Positions 19,966-31,207 of a stretch of 64,000 nucleotides of DNA are shown here, in pieces. The notes below the pieces were generated by a model. The model searched no databases and was not told the DNA's origin. It was given only the letters and a program-made list of their open reading frames with translations. Made by a program: the position numbers and the translations under genes. The stretch comes from Diphasiastrum complanatum (taxonomy: Eukaryota > Streptophyta > Lycopodiopsida > Lycopodiales > Lycopodiaceae): assembly GCA_029204225.1 (NCBI GenBank), contig CM055105.1, positions 48,929,688 to 48,993,687 on the forward strand, in the 5' to 3' direction. Position 1 is the stretch's first letter, and every line of letters begins with the position of its first letter.

Positions 19966-21975
19966 ATGGCTCAAAGATCCACTCAGTTGGTGTTCGATCC
20001 AAAGAGCGTAGGGCGCTTGGAAGGTGACAACTACAACGACTGTTCATGGCGCATGAAGATTCTCCTGAAGGAGCGAGGCATGTGGGACATTGTGACGAGG
20101 TCAGAGCGTGAGTCTGCAGGAGACATGCCAGGGATTACTGAACGCCAGGAGATTTTCAGGGATCGTTCCAGGCAGGCATATACTATGATTTGCCTTTCTC
20201 TCAACAGTATGGTTGGATCACAAATCCAGGAATGAGGACTTGGTTCACGCATAATCTTGCATAGAGAGCTCACTAGTATGCAAGCCGAAGAAGGTGAACC
20301 AATTGCAGCCTATGCCGAGCATTTTAGACAAACTTCTCGTAAATTGGCAGCGATGGGATTTGTCATTGAGGAAAAGCAACTAGCCTGCATGTTCCTGGCA
20401 GGGTTGCCATCCTTCTTTGAGCCCCTCATCGCATCTATGGAGGGCTAGTTTACAGATGAGTGAGAGAATGACTTGAACCTTCAAGTAGCCATACGGAGAG
20501 TACTTGAAGCTGATCTGAGACGCTACAAGGTGAGGCCCCAGCCTGTACAAGAGCACGCCCTCTTAGTAAGAGGGGCACCTACAAATAAGAAGGGAGAGAA
20601 CAACCCAGTGTTATTAAAGGAAGGAAGGAATTCAAAAAAAGAGAAAGAAATTGTTTTCTGTGTGATAGCAGTGAGCATCTATTGAATAATCGCCCAATCA
20701 AGGCGCATGTCAAGGGATTGCAGATAAAGGAAGTCGCAAATATGGCTGATGAGGGAGAAGTTGAACTAGGAGAAAGTGCGCTCACCATGATAGACGAATG
20801 GTCACTCATGGTCGGGGTAAAGACGACCACCAAGCCCAAAAGAAACCAGGAGGAGACACCAGATGATGAATTTGAACCTGACACACAGTGGTATCTAGAT
20901 TTAGGAGCAACTTCGCACATGACCCACGATGCAAGGATATTCCGCAGGATTGAGGAGCTCAATCCACCCACACAGATCTTCATGGGAAACAATACGTATG
21001 TTATGGCAGTTGGCATAGGAGAGGTAACCATCGGGCTGCAGCCTGCTAGACGAGGCATCCTAAAGAATGTTCTGTATGCACTAGCGATAGGATGAAACTT
21101 ACTCTCAGTCAGCAAAATCACCAAGATGGGCATTAGGATTTCATTTGAAAGAGATATGTGCGAGCTAACCACCGATAGAGCAACAATTGCCACAAGTGAA
21201 CGAGTAGGCAACCTCTACAAGCTAAAATGCAGCAGTGTGGTGGGAGATGCAGAGCGGCTCTTCATAGCCGAAGAAGATGATGACGATGATGTATGGCACA
21301 GGAGGATGGGTCGCGTATCCTATCAAAAACTTCGGAAGCTGGCAGAGAAGGGGCTTATAAGGAACTGCACAATCAGCAAGGCAGAGTTATGCCAAAATTG
21401 TGATACCTGTCTTAAGGGCAAGATGACAAAAAGACCCTATGTCAGACAAGCTGCAAGAAGGGCAAAGGAGCCATTGAAATTGATACACAATGACATATGC
21501 GGATTGGTGGAAGTTAACTTGGAGGAGCCCGCTATTTCATCACTTTCACAGACGATTACTCGAGATACACCTATGTAAAGTGCGTGAAGGCCAAGTCAGA
21601 ATCCCTTACGCACTTTAGAGACTATGTGAGTCAGTGCAAGGCATTAAGGGGAAAGGGGCCTGACGCTTTGAGAATAGACAATGGTGGAGAATTCACGAGT
21701 GGACAATTCAATGAATTCTACAGGATGGAAGGAATAAGAAGAGAATTCACATGCCCTTACAACTCCCAACAAAATGGGGTTAGTGAGCGAATGAATAGAA
21801 TTATGCTAAATTTGGTTTGATTTATGCTTTATGAGAAGCACCTTCCAAAGCATTTTTGGGCCTGGGCGGTGACATGTGCAGGCTACCTCTATAATCGAAC
21901 TCCAAGTGAGAAATTAGCCTGGAAGACGCCAAGAGAATTATGGACAGAAAAGGAACCTGACATTAGTCACCTCTG
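19966..21975 (+). pseudogene. Ty1/copia element E, gag to integrase
   Basis: Plus-strand copia polyprotein. Gag starts at 19966 (MAQRSTQLVFDPKSVGRLEG, then DCSWRMKILLKERGMWDIV). Next come a broken knuckle near 20660, the protease (WYLDLGATSHMTHDARIF, with DSGA changed to DLGA), pre-integrase (VWHRRMGRVSYQKLRKLA, then CDTCLKGKM), and integrase (TDDYSRYTYVK, RIDNGGEF, QQNGVSERMNR). The integrase tail (FWAWAVTCAGYLYNRTP) runs to DISHL. It is broken by stops near 20235, 20448, 20685, 21095 and 21820 and by a shift near 21540. RT and RNase H are absent: the copia sequence ends at about 21975. Codon use is less AT-biased than in the other copia remnants, suggesting a different lineage. Confidence 0.9.
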
Positions 21976-22547
21976 GGAAAAACTTCATAACATGTCTAGG
22001 CTTATTGCAGACAAAACACAGATTTGCCTTCCTAGCCTTCTTTTAGGACGTCTACTTATTTCACTTAAATTTCCAGTTTGCCCATGGAATCTGTTGGAGA
22101 TTAAGCTCACAGTTTCCTCCTTGGTGTTTCAATTCATTCAAGATTCTTCTTGCACATTCTTGATCCTTGAATTAATCATTGATCTAGGCTAATATGCAAC
22201 CTCTTTAGGTATTCTGTCTGATCATTTGGCACCTGCAGAAATTATAGTTTTATGTTTTTCCATTCTGCATATTTAGTCGTGTTTCATAACACAGACTGCA
22301 ACACCTGCAAAACTACTCCCATTCTGTGTGCAGAGTAATGTTTGGTATGATACATGGGTTTCTGTGCAGCAATTCAACATCTGCGACATTCTACACAAAA
22401 TCGAATTAGTCGAACTACTCGAAGGACGAATACCTCGACATCCGACCAATCTTCATCTCCGGAGTAAAGGAAATCCATTCCTGTTTGTATCTACATTCGA
22501 ATGACATTTCAAGCTATTTGAAGCAGCTCGAAGACCTGGCGACTTTG
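21976..22547. other. Unassigned stretch after copia E
   Basis: No known protein. The start of this piece (after DISHL) marks a sharp breakpoint with copia sequence. Confidence 0.3.
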
Positions 22548-22636
22548 ACGATCGACTGATCCGACTACTTCGATGATCGACTGATCCGACTACTTCAACG
22601 ATCGATTGATCCGACTACTTCGATGATCGATTGATC
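22548..22636. repeat. 30-bp minisatellite, three copies
   Basis: A unit of the form GATGATCGATTGATCCGACTACTTC, spaced 30 bases. Each copy contains an ATCGAT or ATCGAC core. It is distinct in sequence and period from the 25-bp family X minisatellite. Confidence 0.9.
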
Positions 22637-22795
22637 TAAGCCTGAACCTTTTTTGGGGGAGAAGAAAGAAAAAAACCCGAAGTTGTAGATGACTGGTTAA
22701 CCAAGTGGACTGCTTATTGTAATCTACACAGAATTTCTGAAAAAAAAAGAGATTGAGAGTGTTATTCTTTTCTTCTGTGGGTGAAAATTCACACA

Positions 22796-23430
22796 TGTGG
22801 GAATGTCCTAATGTGTGAAATTGATCTCCTAAGCTTGGCTCATGCACTATAGATCACCTATTGATTGAATTCCAAGATCAATGACAAGATCTAAGGAAAA
22901 AAGACCATTCTACATGCATTCATTCATTACCAAAAGGTATTTCACACATGTGGAAGACTTCATGAAATAAACTAAGTCCCAACAAGCTCCCCTCCTCGAG
23001 TAGAGAGAGAAAATACCACTTTTGGGCTCATCTAGAGAGAGAAGGCAATACAAGCAAAATTGGCAAATCTCCAAATTGACTCAAAAACTCATAGATCTCT
23101 CATTCATTAATGAAGGGAATGAAAGTACCTATAGAAACTCATGGAGATCCAAGCTTAATTCCTATTGGACCCCTTAAACATAGCCTCTTTAATCCTATTG
23201 GGTGTGTGATGCAACATCCCTCACTTTTGATTGGACCCTTCCAACACATCTCTCTCTTTTGATTGGACCCTTTGACTTTTGCCACCACTTAGGGTGCATC
23301 ACTCATCAAAGCTAAACTTGACATGTGTAAGCAACCTAACTAGCTTGAGTTACATGACAATTGAATTTTGGCCTAATCATGACAAAACATGTGTACTTGA
23401 CATTTGACCTCTAAAGCCAAAAGAATAATA
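22796..23430 (-). repeat. Probable copia LTR remnant
   Basis: Two blocks resemble, in reverse orientation, the LTR at 37239-37821: the end region (GAATGTCCTA, then GATCTCCTAAGC) and the central CTCGAGTAGAGAGAGAA and TCTAGAGAGAG blocks. The boundaries are not clear; it is followed at once by gypsy pol. Confidence 0.5.
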
Positions 23431-23625
23431 AGATATTGTTTGAATTTAAAGATGTATTTCCAGAAGAATAACCTCACGGAATACTGCCCTCCAGATCGAT
23501 AGAGTTAACTCCAGGTAGGCACCCTATCTCTAGACAACCTTACAGGCTCTCTCAGAAAGAAGAGATAGAGATTACTAAGCAAATTGAAAATTACTTGAAG
23601 ATGGGTCATATTCAGCCAAGTAAGT

Positions 23626-24381
23626 ATGGATGATCTAGTAGATCGATTAGGTGGAGCTAAATACTTCACAAAGATAGATCTTAGAATCGGATATCATCAT
23701 ATTAGGATTCATCTGAATGATGTGCAAAAGACAAGTTTTTGGATGAGATTTGGTCATTATGAATTTCTTGTGCTTCCTTTTGGATTGACGAATGCACCTG
23801 CTACATTTCAACAACTGATGAACGATCTTTTTCGTCCATATCTTGGTCAATGTGTAGTTGTATTCTTAGATGATATCCTCATCTATAGTAGAATGCTTAA
23901 GGAGCATTTGCATCATCTTAAGACTGTCTTGAGAATTCTCAGAAGGGAGAAGCTTTATGCTAAGGAATCTAAATGTGAGCTCTTTAAGCATGAGTTGTTG
24001 TACCTCGGTCATAAGATCACCTGTAGTGGGTTGGATATTGACGAGAGTAAGGTCAAGACAGTGCTTGAGTGGCCGATACCGAAGACGGTTAAAGAAGTTA
24101 AATCTTTTTTCGGTTTTACAGTTTTTTTTCGTAAGTCAATTGAGGATTATGTAAAAGTGGTAGCACCTTTAAATAATTTGACTAAAGGCACTATTCATAA
24201 AAAGAAAAAGAGAGGTCAATTTAGTCCACCTATTGAGTGGAATGATGAATTGAACCAATGCTTTGAGAAACTCAAGCAAATGGTTGCTTCAACTCTTGGT
24301 TTACAGATTACGAATCCTGATATACCTTACATCATGCAAACTAACGCAAGTGGTTTGACGATAGGGGCAATTCTTCTATAG
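23626..24381 (+). pseudogene. Chromovirus reverse transcriptase
   Basis: A 251-codon frame with KYFTKIDLRIGYHHIRI, FGLTNAPATFQQLMN and the catalytic VVFLDDILIYS. The thumb and connection blocks follow (YLGHKITCSGL, VKSFFGF), then the first RNase H Asp region, changed from the usual DAS to NAS (QTNASGLTIGAILL). The catalytic Asp pair is intact, but the N-terminal part of RT is deleted. Confidence 0.9.
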
Positions 24382-24777
24382 GAGGATAGGTCGATAGCGT
24401 TTGAAAGCAAGAAACTCAAGGGGCCACAGTTGAGTTACACAACTCAGGAGAAGAAGTTATTTGTTGTGATACATGCACTTAAAACTTGGAGGCATTACTT
24501 TTATGGTAGTCAGTTTATAGTGTATACAGATCGCCAACCTCTAAAATACTTTTGTAATCAGAATGATTTAAGGGGTCGTAAAGCTCACTGGACTGAGCTT
24601 ATGTAAGAATTTGATCATGAGATCCGATATGTCCAGGGCAGCTCTAACCAAGTTGCGGATGCGCTTAGTCGGATTGGTGAACTTAATGAACTTTCATTCA
24701 CCCAGATTTCCACTGATCTATATCTTTCACTGAGAGGGAGGTGTGAATCGTATTCTCATTTTGGTCCCATTTGGAAG
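24382..24777 (+). pseudogene. Chromovirus RNase H remainder
   Basis: After a TAG stop the same frame continues with FESKKLKGPQLSYTTQEKKL, HYFYGSQFIVYTDRQPLKY and VADALSRIGEL, the standard gypsy RNase H C-terminal blocks. A second stop (TAA near 24604) falls inside. Confidence 0.85.
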
Positions 24778-25823
24778 ATGGTGGGGACAGGAAAAAATGA
24801 GAATGTAATAGAGATTTTCTCAGAAGGGTCTCAGGTTCCTAAGAAAGATAAGAAGATAGCGGAACAATTCTCTATCCGAGGTGGTTTACTATTTCGGACT
24901 GGAAAAGTTTGTGTACCAACGAATGATGAGTTAAAGAAGAGGATTCTTTATGAGTGTCATGATGTTCCCTGTCAGGTCATCCGAGTATACACAAGACTTT
25001 GGACTTGGTCATAAGAGAGTTTTATTGGTCGAAACTCAAGCCATTTGTCAAGTCTTATGTGATTAAATGTAGACCTTGTCAGTTAGCCAAAGCTGAACGC
25101 TTGAAGACTGGAGGGTTGTTACATCCCCTAGATATCCTTCAAAAATGATGGGAAAATAAATCTATGGATTTTGTGGTTGGACTTCCAAAGACCCAACACC
25201 AAAATGATTCTATTTGGGTTGTGGTGGATAGGTTGACAAAGTTAGCTACTTTTATACCAATCAAGTCAACTGCTAAGGCTTCGGATTTAGCCCAAATCTT
25301 CGTGGAAAGATTATTTAGGCTTTATGGACTGCCAAGTGATATAATTAGTGATAGAGTTCCTAAATTTACAGGTCACTTTTGCTCAGCTGTATTCCATAAG
25401 CTAGAAACCTCGCTTAGTTTTAGTTCTTTTGATCATCCTGAATCAGATGGCGAGACTGAGAGAACTAATCAGACTATGGAGGATATGCTGAGGACTTATG
25501 TGTCTCACAGGCAATCTCAGTGGAAAGATTACGTTCCTTTGATTGAGTTTGCTTATAACAATAGGAAACATTCTGCTACTAGTTATAGTCAATTTATGCT
25601 GATGTACGATTTTCAACCTATATCTCGGATAAATGTGGAGACAAAGTCTGTTAAGATCCAAAAAGTTGCGGATTTCTTGCATGATATGCATGAAATGTTG
25701 CAAGTGGCCCGTGATTGTATCCGGAGTGGAGCTAAGCAATATGTCGTTTTTAAGAAGTCTCCCAGAGATTTGATGACTGCGTATATCTTAGAATACCTAA
25801 GAATTCTAAGACTATGCGTATGA
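24778..25823 (+). pseudogene. Chromovirus integrase
   Basis: The zinc-binding N-terminus is split by a shift around 24990-25010 (LYECHDVPC, then TLDLVIREFYW, then CRPCQLAKAE). The catalytic core reads SMDFVVGLPKT, VVVDRLTKLATFIP, IISDRVPKFTG and DGETERTNQTMEDMLR. The D, D and E positions are all present, although the usual SDRD/G reads SDRV. The C-terminal domain begins after FVRDCIRSG-like sequence near 25730 and is then frameshifted. Confidence 0.9.
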
Positions 25824-25851
25824 AAAATCATTATAAATTGTCTACCGGATA

Positions 25852-26190
25852 TTGTGGACCGTTTCAGATTATAAAGAAATTGATTCTTTAGCTTATGAAC
25901 TAGATCTTCAGAACAAGTCTACAGCTCACCTTGTGTTTCATGTAAGCCATCTAAAATTAAGTTTACATGAAGGTGATGTAGTTGGTTCAAAGGAAGATCT
26001 TACCCATTTGGAGGACTTATCACTTAGTGTTCCTTTGGAACCTGAAAAGATACTCAAGACCAGAGATAAACAATTGAGAAATCATTCTATCTCTGAGTGC
26101 CTGATTAGGTGGAAGGGACGGACTGAGGATTATGATTTATGGGAGCGGGTCGAAAGCATAAAGAAGAACTTCCCTGGTTTTCACTTCTAG
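25852..26190 (+). pseudogene. Integrase tail with C-terminal chromodomain
   Basis: The integrase tail (HLVFHVSHLKLSLHEGD) is followed by a chromodomain-like block (PEKILKTRD, CLIRWKGRTEDYDLWERVES). The aromatic and acidic pattern (LIRWKG, then DYDLWE) is that of plant chromovirus chromodomains, which direct integration towards marked chromatin. It ends with a stop 28 bases before the LTR. Confidence 0.85.
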
Positions 26191-26218
26191 ACATAAAAGT
26201 GGTTGAAGGGGGGAAGAA

Positions 26219-26690
26219 TGTTATGTCCATGTCCTGTACAAGGGAATCAGAATAATTCCTGATGTGGATATCTGATCACTCTAGTTGTATGTGGTTATTA
26301 GTTATGCTACGTCATTCTGAACATGGTCGTATTAAGTAATTAATAATCATATGAGGGCCTAGACCTATAATTGGACATAGGAGCACTTGCATGGTGAATG
26401 ACTGCTTTAATGAAAGAATAGGAGGTCACTAGCTTAATATAGGTTGCATGGGAATCCTAAGGGGAATATTCTCTCCTCTTGGAAAGAATACATACCATGG
26501 AAACTCACCCATCTCCCTATTGACATTTCAGATTCTTGAGCCAGATTTTCTCTCCTCTCTTGTATTCATTCACTATGGCTTGGGGGTGGATTGGTTAGGG
26601 TATTGACTAGCCTCTCCATATTGGTTGGGTGGTTCATGCTCCACATGTGTCCTTTTGGTTTGCATGTGACATGATTCTCGAAGATCTTCA
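26219..26690 (+). repeat. Chromovirus LTR, 3' copy, right edge uncertain
   Basis: Begins TGTTATGTCC directly after the polypurine tract. The right end could not be fixed because no second copy is present in the window; other sequence is apparent by about 26790. Confidence 0.55.
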
Positions 26691-26792
26691 CTTGGCGATC
26701 ATTATAGAAGTGGTAGCAACAGTAGCAGCAGCAGGAACCGATCCCATAAATTGTCGTGATTGGCCTTGAAATTTTGCCTGTGGATCTTCCTC

Positions 26793-27191
26793 TTAAATAT
26801 CTTTTTCTTCATATCCTTCTGGAACTTGGGCATCAAACTGCTTTGGAGATACTACCATTGAAATGACTATGATAATGTCAGGTGTCTGATCTTGTGATTT
26901 TGCTTGTTGGCCTGACCGAAATTGTGGTGCTGAATCAAAAGTATCAAAGGTTTCATGGAATTGATCGAACTCTCTTCCGGGGGAGTTTGGATTAGATGGC
27001 TCAAAGCTCAAAGGCATCACAAATTGTTCATCTGTCTGTAATGGGTCGGAATCATCAAACAAATCCATAACCTGTTGGGTTGCTGGTGACATTGCTGAAG
27101 TTTGTGGTGGTGAGGCGGCTTGGGTAGCTGTGATTGGAATGGTGGTTCCAATTGTCACAGATGGCCCTTGCGAGGAAACATAGAGTAACAA
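26793..27191 (-). CDS. Unrecognised Ser/Pro/Gln/Asp-rich open frame
   Basis: 132 codons, mostly low in secondary-structure signal: Ala/Thr/Pro/Ser-rich first, then acidic (LFDDSDPLQTDEQ, EFDQFHETFDTFD). I do not recognise it. It lies downstream of a minus-strand gypsy integrase fragment and may be the tail or an extra frame of that element. Confidence 0.3.
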   Translation of the reverse strand: MLLYVSSQGPSVTIGTTIPITATQAASPPQTSAMSPATQQVMDLFDDSDPLQTDEQFVMPLSFEPSNPNSPGREFDQFHETFDTFDSAPQFRSGQQAKSQDQTPDIIIVISMVVSPKQFDAQVPEGYEEKDI

Positions 27192-27627
27192 TTTTTGATG
27201 TCTAATGAAAGAGTAAAGAAGTTAGTAATTTTGGCATTCTGAATCCATCTGTCAGCTTGACGAAGGTTCATAATGAGGGTAACATGCTCGGCAAAGGTTC
27301 CCAAAGTGGTAGGCTTCTAAACTCTAGCATGACTTCAAAGTGGTACTTACTATGCAAACTAAGCTTCACCCACCTCAATATAGGTAAATTTGAACTAGAT
27401 GTATCATCTAGCAGCTCAGCGAAGGTTCATATGATTATTTGTTCAAGGTCTGACTAAAAAAGTAATTTTTTCAGTCATTTCCATAAAAAATTGATTCCTG
27501 AAAATACTTTCCTACCTCTTTTTCTGATCTGATGACTTTTTGACTTTTGCTCATCATTGTTTTTTTTTTTAATATTGTCTTTTCCCAAAAAGAATCAACA
27601 AGTAGTGAAAGACAATAAAATTGTAAT
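27192..27627. other. Unassigned stretch
   Basis: No coding frame recognised; short GCGAAGGTTCATA-type words recur (about 27260 and 27420). Confidence 0.3.
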
Positions 27628-28345
27628 TTACAACAAAAGTAAAAATGAGTCGATCTTCGACCACGTTGGTAAATTTGGCTGCCAAAACTTGCGTAGCCAG
27701 CAACCATTCACTGGGGTGTCAAATCGTCTTCCATCCAGGTGTTCCAAAATAACTTCTCCACACGATAGTATTTCTTTCACTTTATATGGTTTTTCACCTG
27801 TAAATTTCAATTTCTCTTTGATCAATTTGGTCTTATACATCAATGCTAGATCTCCTTCCTTCAGATCTTTTTTGTGTAAACGGTGATCATGCCATGCCTT
27901 GCGATGAGCTATTTCTGCTGCTAGTGCATGGACTACCATCAATATGGTTTCACAAAGTTTATGCATAGCCTCATGACGCATTTGTAAAGATTTCACATCA
28001 TCCAACCGTTTTGTGGCAGCTATGTGTAAGGATGGAACCAAAAATTCAAACGACATAACTACATCTTGACCATAGACAAGTTGAAATGGTGTCTGATTCG
28101 TGCTAACTTTATAAGCTGTTCTGAATGCCCATAATGCTGCATGAAATTTATGTCCCCGATCAGAACGACCGCTTCAGCTGTTTTTGTCATAATATTGCAG
28201 AGAATCTTATTGGAAGATTTTGCTTGTCCATTACCCCTTGGATAATACGGGGAGTACTAAATCGATGTATAACAAAAAAGTCTTCCAAGAGACACTGGAT
28301 CGTTGCATTGACAAAGTGTGTTCCACGATCACTTACGGTCTCGAT
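27628..28345 (-). pseudogene. Ty3/gypsy integrase fragment (core end and C-terminal domain)
   Basis: The minus strand reads the second Asp region (VSDRGTHFVNATIQ), the Glu region reduced to YYPRGNGQAKSSNKILCNIM, then after shifts a long C-terminal part. That part contains EIAHRKAWHDHRLHKKDLK and GDLALMYKTK, followed by a folded-looking tail (GEKPYKVKEILSCGEVILEH). This is a different gypsy lineage from the chromovirus next to it: there is no chromodomain, and the catalytic Glu position reads Lys (QAKSS), so even the core is damaged. Confidence 0.8.
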
Positions 28346-28992
28346 AATATTCATTTGAATATTCAATCTTTAATCTACATCCATTTCATTATCTAGCTCT
28401 ACAATTTTATTCGTGTGTCTACACAGTCTATAGAAATACTCAGGAATTGCTCAACAGGTGGCTTCGACATATCGGATGACTTTGATGAAAGTCGAAGGAG
28501 TCGACCATGTCGAAGGATGACAATTATTATTCCTCCTGATATAAAGCTAAAGACTTGTCCTAATTGCTTTGCAAGTAAATTTTTGAGAAGTCCTAATTGG
28601 ATGGATGACAATGCATTGCGGCTAACTACCAATTACGATCTACGACATGATTAGCTATCCTACTGGATGAGCTTAATTTGCTTTGGTATGAATAGATGAT
28701 CGTTAAAACTTCTTCACTCTCTAGAACGTTTCTTTTTCAGAGCTCTATTAGAGTATTGCTATTAGCGCTTATTGCTTACTAGCGAAAGTATATCAAATAG
28801 AGTTTTCAGTTAGAGCGATACCTATTATCAGAGCAATATCATTAGATACTTTTCATAGTATCAGGTTCTTATCAGAGCACACTTGTTCTTAATCTTCAAT
28901 TTCTGGTATCAAATTTCAATATCAGATTATTGATTTCCAATTGTAACATCACATGACATCATTCATCGATTTATCGATAGACTAACTTCTAG
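28346..28992. other. Leader-like region before copia G
   Basis: Several ATCAGAGC words (28838, 28874) resemble the tail of a copia primer site (TGGTATCAGAGC) but none is complete. No gene recognised; an LTR may be present but could not be delimited. Confidence 0.35.
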
Positions 28993-29430
28993 ATGGATTT
29001 TCAAAGTAAAGCCGGTCTCATCGCAGACAAGCTGAATGGATCCAATCACTATTTGTGGAAATTTAAGATGAAGACCTTGCTAATCACCAACGAGTTGTGG
29101 GATGTTGTCACAGGTATCGAAGTGCAGCTTGAAGATGACACAACCGACTCAAAGTGGAAATCAAAGGATGGTAAAGTTGTTGCACTTATCATACTCAATA
29201 TATTAGACACTCAGATTGGCCTCATTTTTGAAGCTCAAAGTTTGAAAGAAGTATGGGACATCCTGAGCTCACTATATGATGTGAGGGACGTAACTTCCAA
29301 GTTGCATCTCAAAAGAAAATTCTTCACACTAAAGATGTTGAATGGTGATTCAGTTCAAAATCACGTTAACCAGTTTAAGAATCTCTTGCAACAGATGGCA
29401 GATGGCAGTTGTCGGATCAACTATCGATGA
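28993..29430 (+). pseudogene. Copia G gag
   Basis: 145-codon frame starting MDFQSKAGLIADKLNGSNHY, with the Gag blocks WKFKMKTLLITNELWDVVTG, KEVWDILSSLYDVRDV and LKRKFFTLKML. It shifts near 29410. The zinc knuckle (CKYCKCTNHEIQDC, a good CCHC) is further on, near 29720. Confidence 0.85.
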
Positions 29431-29718
29431 AATCAAGATGCAATTAAGACATTGTTTTCAAGCTCACCTTCTACATATGAAAACTGGGTGATGATCATAT
29501 TGACACACTCAGATTTAACTCTCACGAGAGGTATCACTATATTGCTGCAGGAAGATAATCAAAGAAGCCAAGACACCTCTTCAACTTCATCATCTCATGC
29601 TCCATATGTCAACAAAGGCTCAAAATGATAGAAGAAGAAAAGCTCTAAGCAGTTTGCATCAAATTAGAAGCCGACACAAACTCAAGGGCAATGATCAAAT
29701 CCACAGTCAAAGAAGAAG

Positions 29719-30537
29719 ATGTTTTGTAAGTATTGCAAATGCACTAATCATGAGATCCAGGATTGTAGGGTGTTAAAAGCAAAGAATGTCAACAAACAAC
29801 CAAATCAACAGGTGAATCCAGTCACGGTATCATCTCCCAAACTCGGCATGGACGAAAGAGCGTTTATGGTCAAAGATCACCAAAAGGTGAGATTCGATAA
29901 TTCTTGGTTTTTGGACTCTGGAGCTACTCAACATATGACCAGTCATCGTGAGCATTTTCACTCCTATACGTCTTACAGTACAAAAAAATTCGTTCATCTT
30001 GGTGACTATAGTACACATACTATCGAGGCTGAAGACATTGTAAGATTTATGTTCCAGCATGATCAATTCAAACTGCTATCAAATGTTTCATATGTACATA
30101 AACTCTCTACAAATTTGTTATCAGTACTAAGTAGAATTACCGATCTAGATCATACGGTAGAGTTTGAGTTTGATCAATGCCGAATTATCGATAGGACAAA
30201 TAAGATCCTTGCACTCGACAAGAGGCATGGATACTTATATAGAATAGCTCATTGTTATTCTGACACTAGTCAAGCCTTGAAAACATCTATTCTCGTCAAT
30301 AAAGCATTACTTTGGCATTATAGATTAGGTCACTTGATTCATAGATATGTGTCGAACATGTCCAGACAGTCCCTAGCACTTGATCTCAACTATCCAACCA
30401 ACAAAGTCGATCTCCCAGCCTATCATAGCTGCATCCTTGGAAAACAGACTTGGATTCCTTTTAGATCAAGTCATAGGCATGTAACAAAAGATGTTCTAGA
30501 CATTGTTCATTCAGGATATATGTGGTCCATTGCTTGA
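29719..30537 (+). pseudogene. Copia G knuckle, protease and pre-integrase
   Basis: 272 codons. CCHC knuckle CKYCKCTNHEIQDC at residues 3-16, the aspartic protease site SWFLDSGATQHMTSHREHF, the protease tail STNLLSVLSRITDLDHTVEF, and pre-integrase LLWHYRLGHLIHRYVSNMS. The protease catalytic triad is intact. The frame ends as integrase begins. Confidence 0.9.
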
Positions 30538-31010
30538 TGCAAAGTATTTCATTACCTTCATTGATGAATATTCGAGAAAAATAGCTATTTATTTTATTAA
30601 GCAAAAATTGAAGATTTTCAAAATCTTTCAATAATTTAAAGAGAAGAATTAAAGCACTGAGGTCCGACAATGGGGGAAAATACATCTCAATCGAATTCAA
30701 GGAGTATTGCCTTAACAATGACATTGAGCAACAATACATTACTTCCTATTCACCTTAGTCGAATGGACTTGCTGAGAGAAAGAACAGTTGCTTAGTCAAA
30801 TCAACCAAGTGTATGCTTGCTCATGCGACACTTCCGAAATCCTTCTCGACTGAAGCTGTTTCCACTACAGCCCTAACTAAAGGTCTCTTAGAAAAAACAC
30901 CATATAAAGTTTGGACAAGTTCCAAAGCATCATTATCAAATCTATGGGTTTTTGGATGTATCTCTTATGCGCAAATACCGCAAGATCTCAGGAAGAAGCT
31001 TGACTTCTAG
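30538..31010 (+). pseudogene. Copia G integrase core
   Basis: All three catalytic regions can be read in shifted frames: FITFIDEYSRKIAIYFIKQ, LRSDNGGKYIS and SNGLAERKNSCLVK. The tail reads LLEKTPYKVW, then LWVFGCISYAQIP. A stop and a shift lie between the first and second sites. Confidence 0.85.
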
Positions 31011-31207
31011 AGTATCAAATCTATTTTTATTAGCTACACTACTTCAGATAAAGCTTACAAGCTGTATGATCCTGTTGAGTCAAAGATATTCACCAATTGG
31101 GACATCGTCTTCATTGAAGATAAGTTTATTGACCTCAAGGGGAAGGGCAAGCTCGTATAGTTGAACTATAGGACTCTCCCGAATTATCGAACAGTTACGT
31201 TCCCAAG

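Larger units (their letters stand above)
23442..26218 (+). mobile_element. Ty3/gypsy chromovirus pol, decayed
   Basis: A plus-strand pol in the order RT, RNase H, integrase, chromodomain, which is the chromovirus order. It ends in a purine tract (GGTTGAAGGGGGGAAGAA) immediately before an LTR start at 26219. Gag and protease are missing. About thirty to forty residues are also missing at the front of RT: the GHIQPSKYG block is joined to the MDDLVDRLGGAKYF block without the usual spacer. Stops occur at 24379, 24604 and 25147, and frame changes near 25000 and 25800. Confidence 0.9.

Noticed and set aside
20579-21211. 210-codon minus-strand frame
   Set aside because: Antisense to the copia E gag/protease frames, which have clear motifs.
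28399-28654. Frames on both strands of 77-79 codons
   Set aside because: Neither shows a known motif and they overlap each other.
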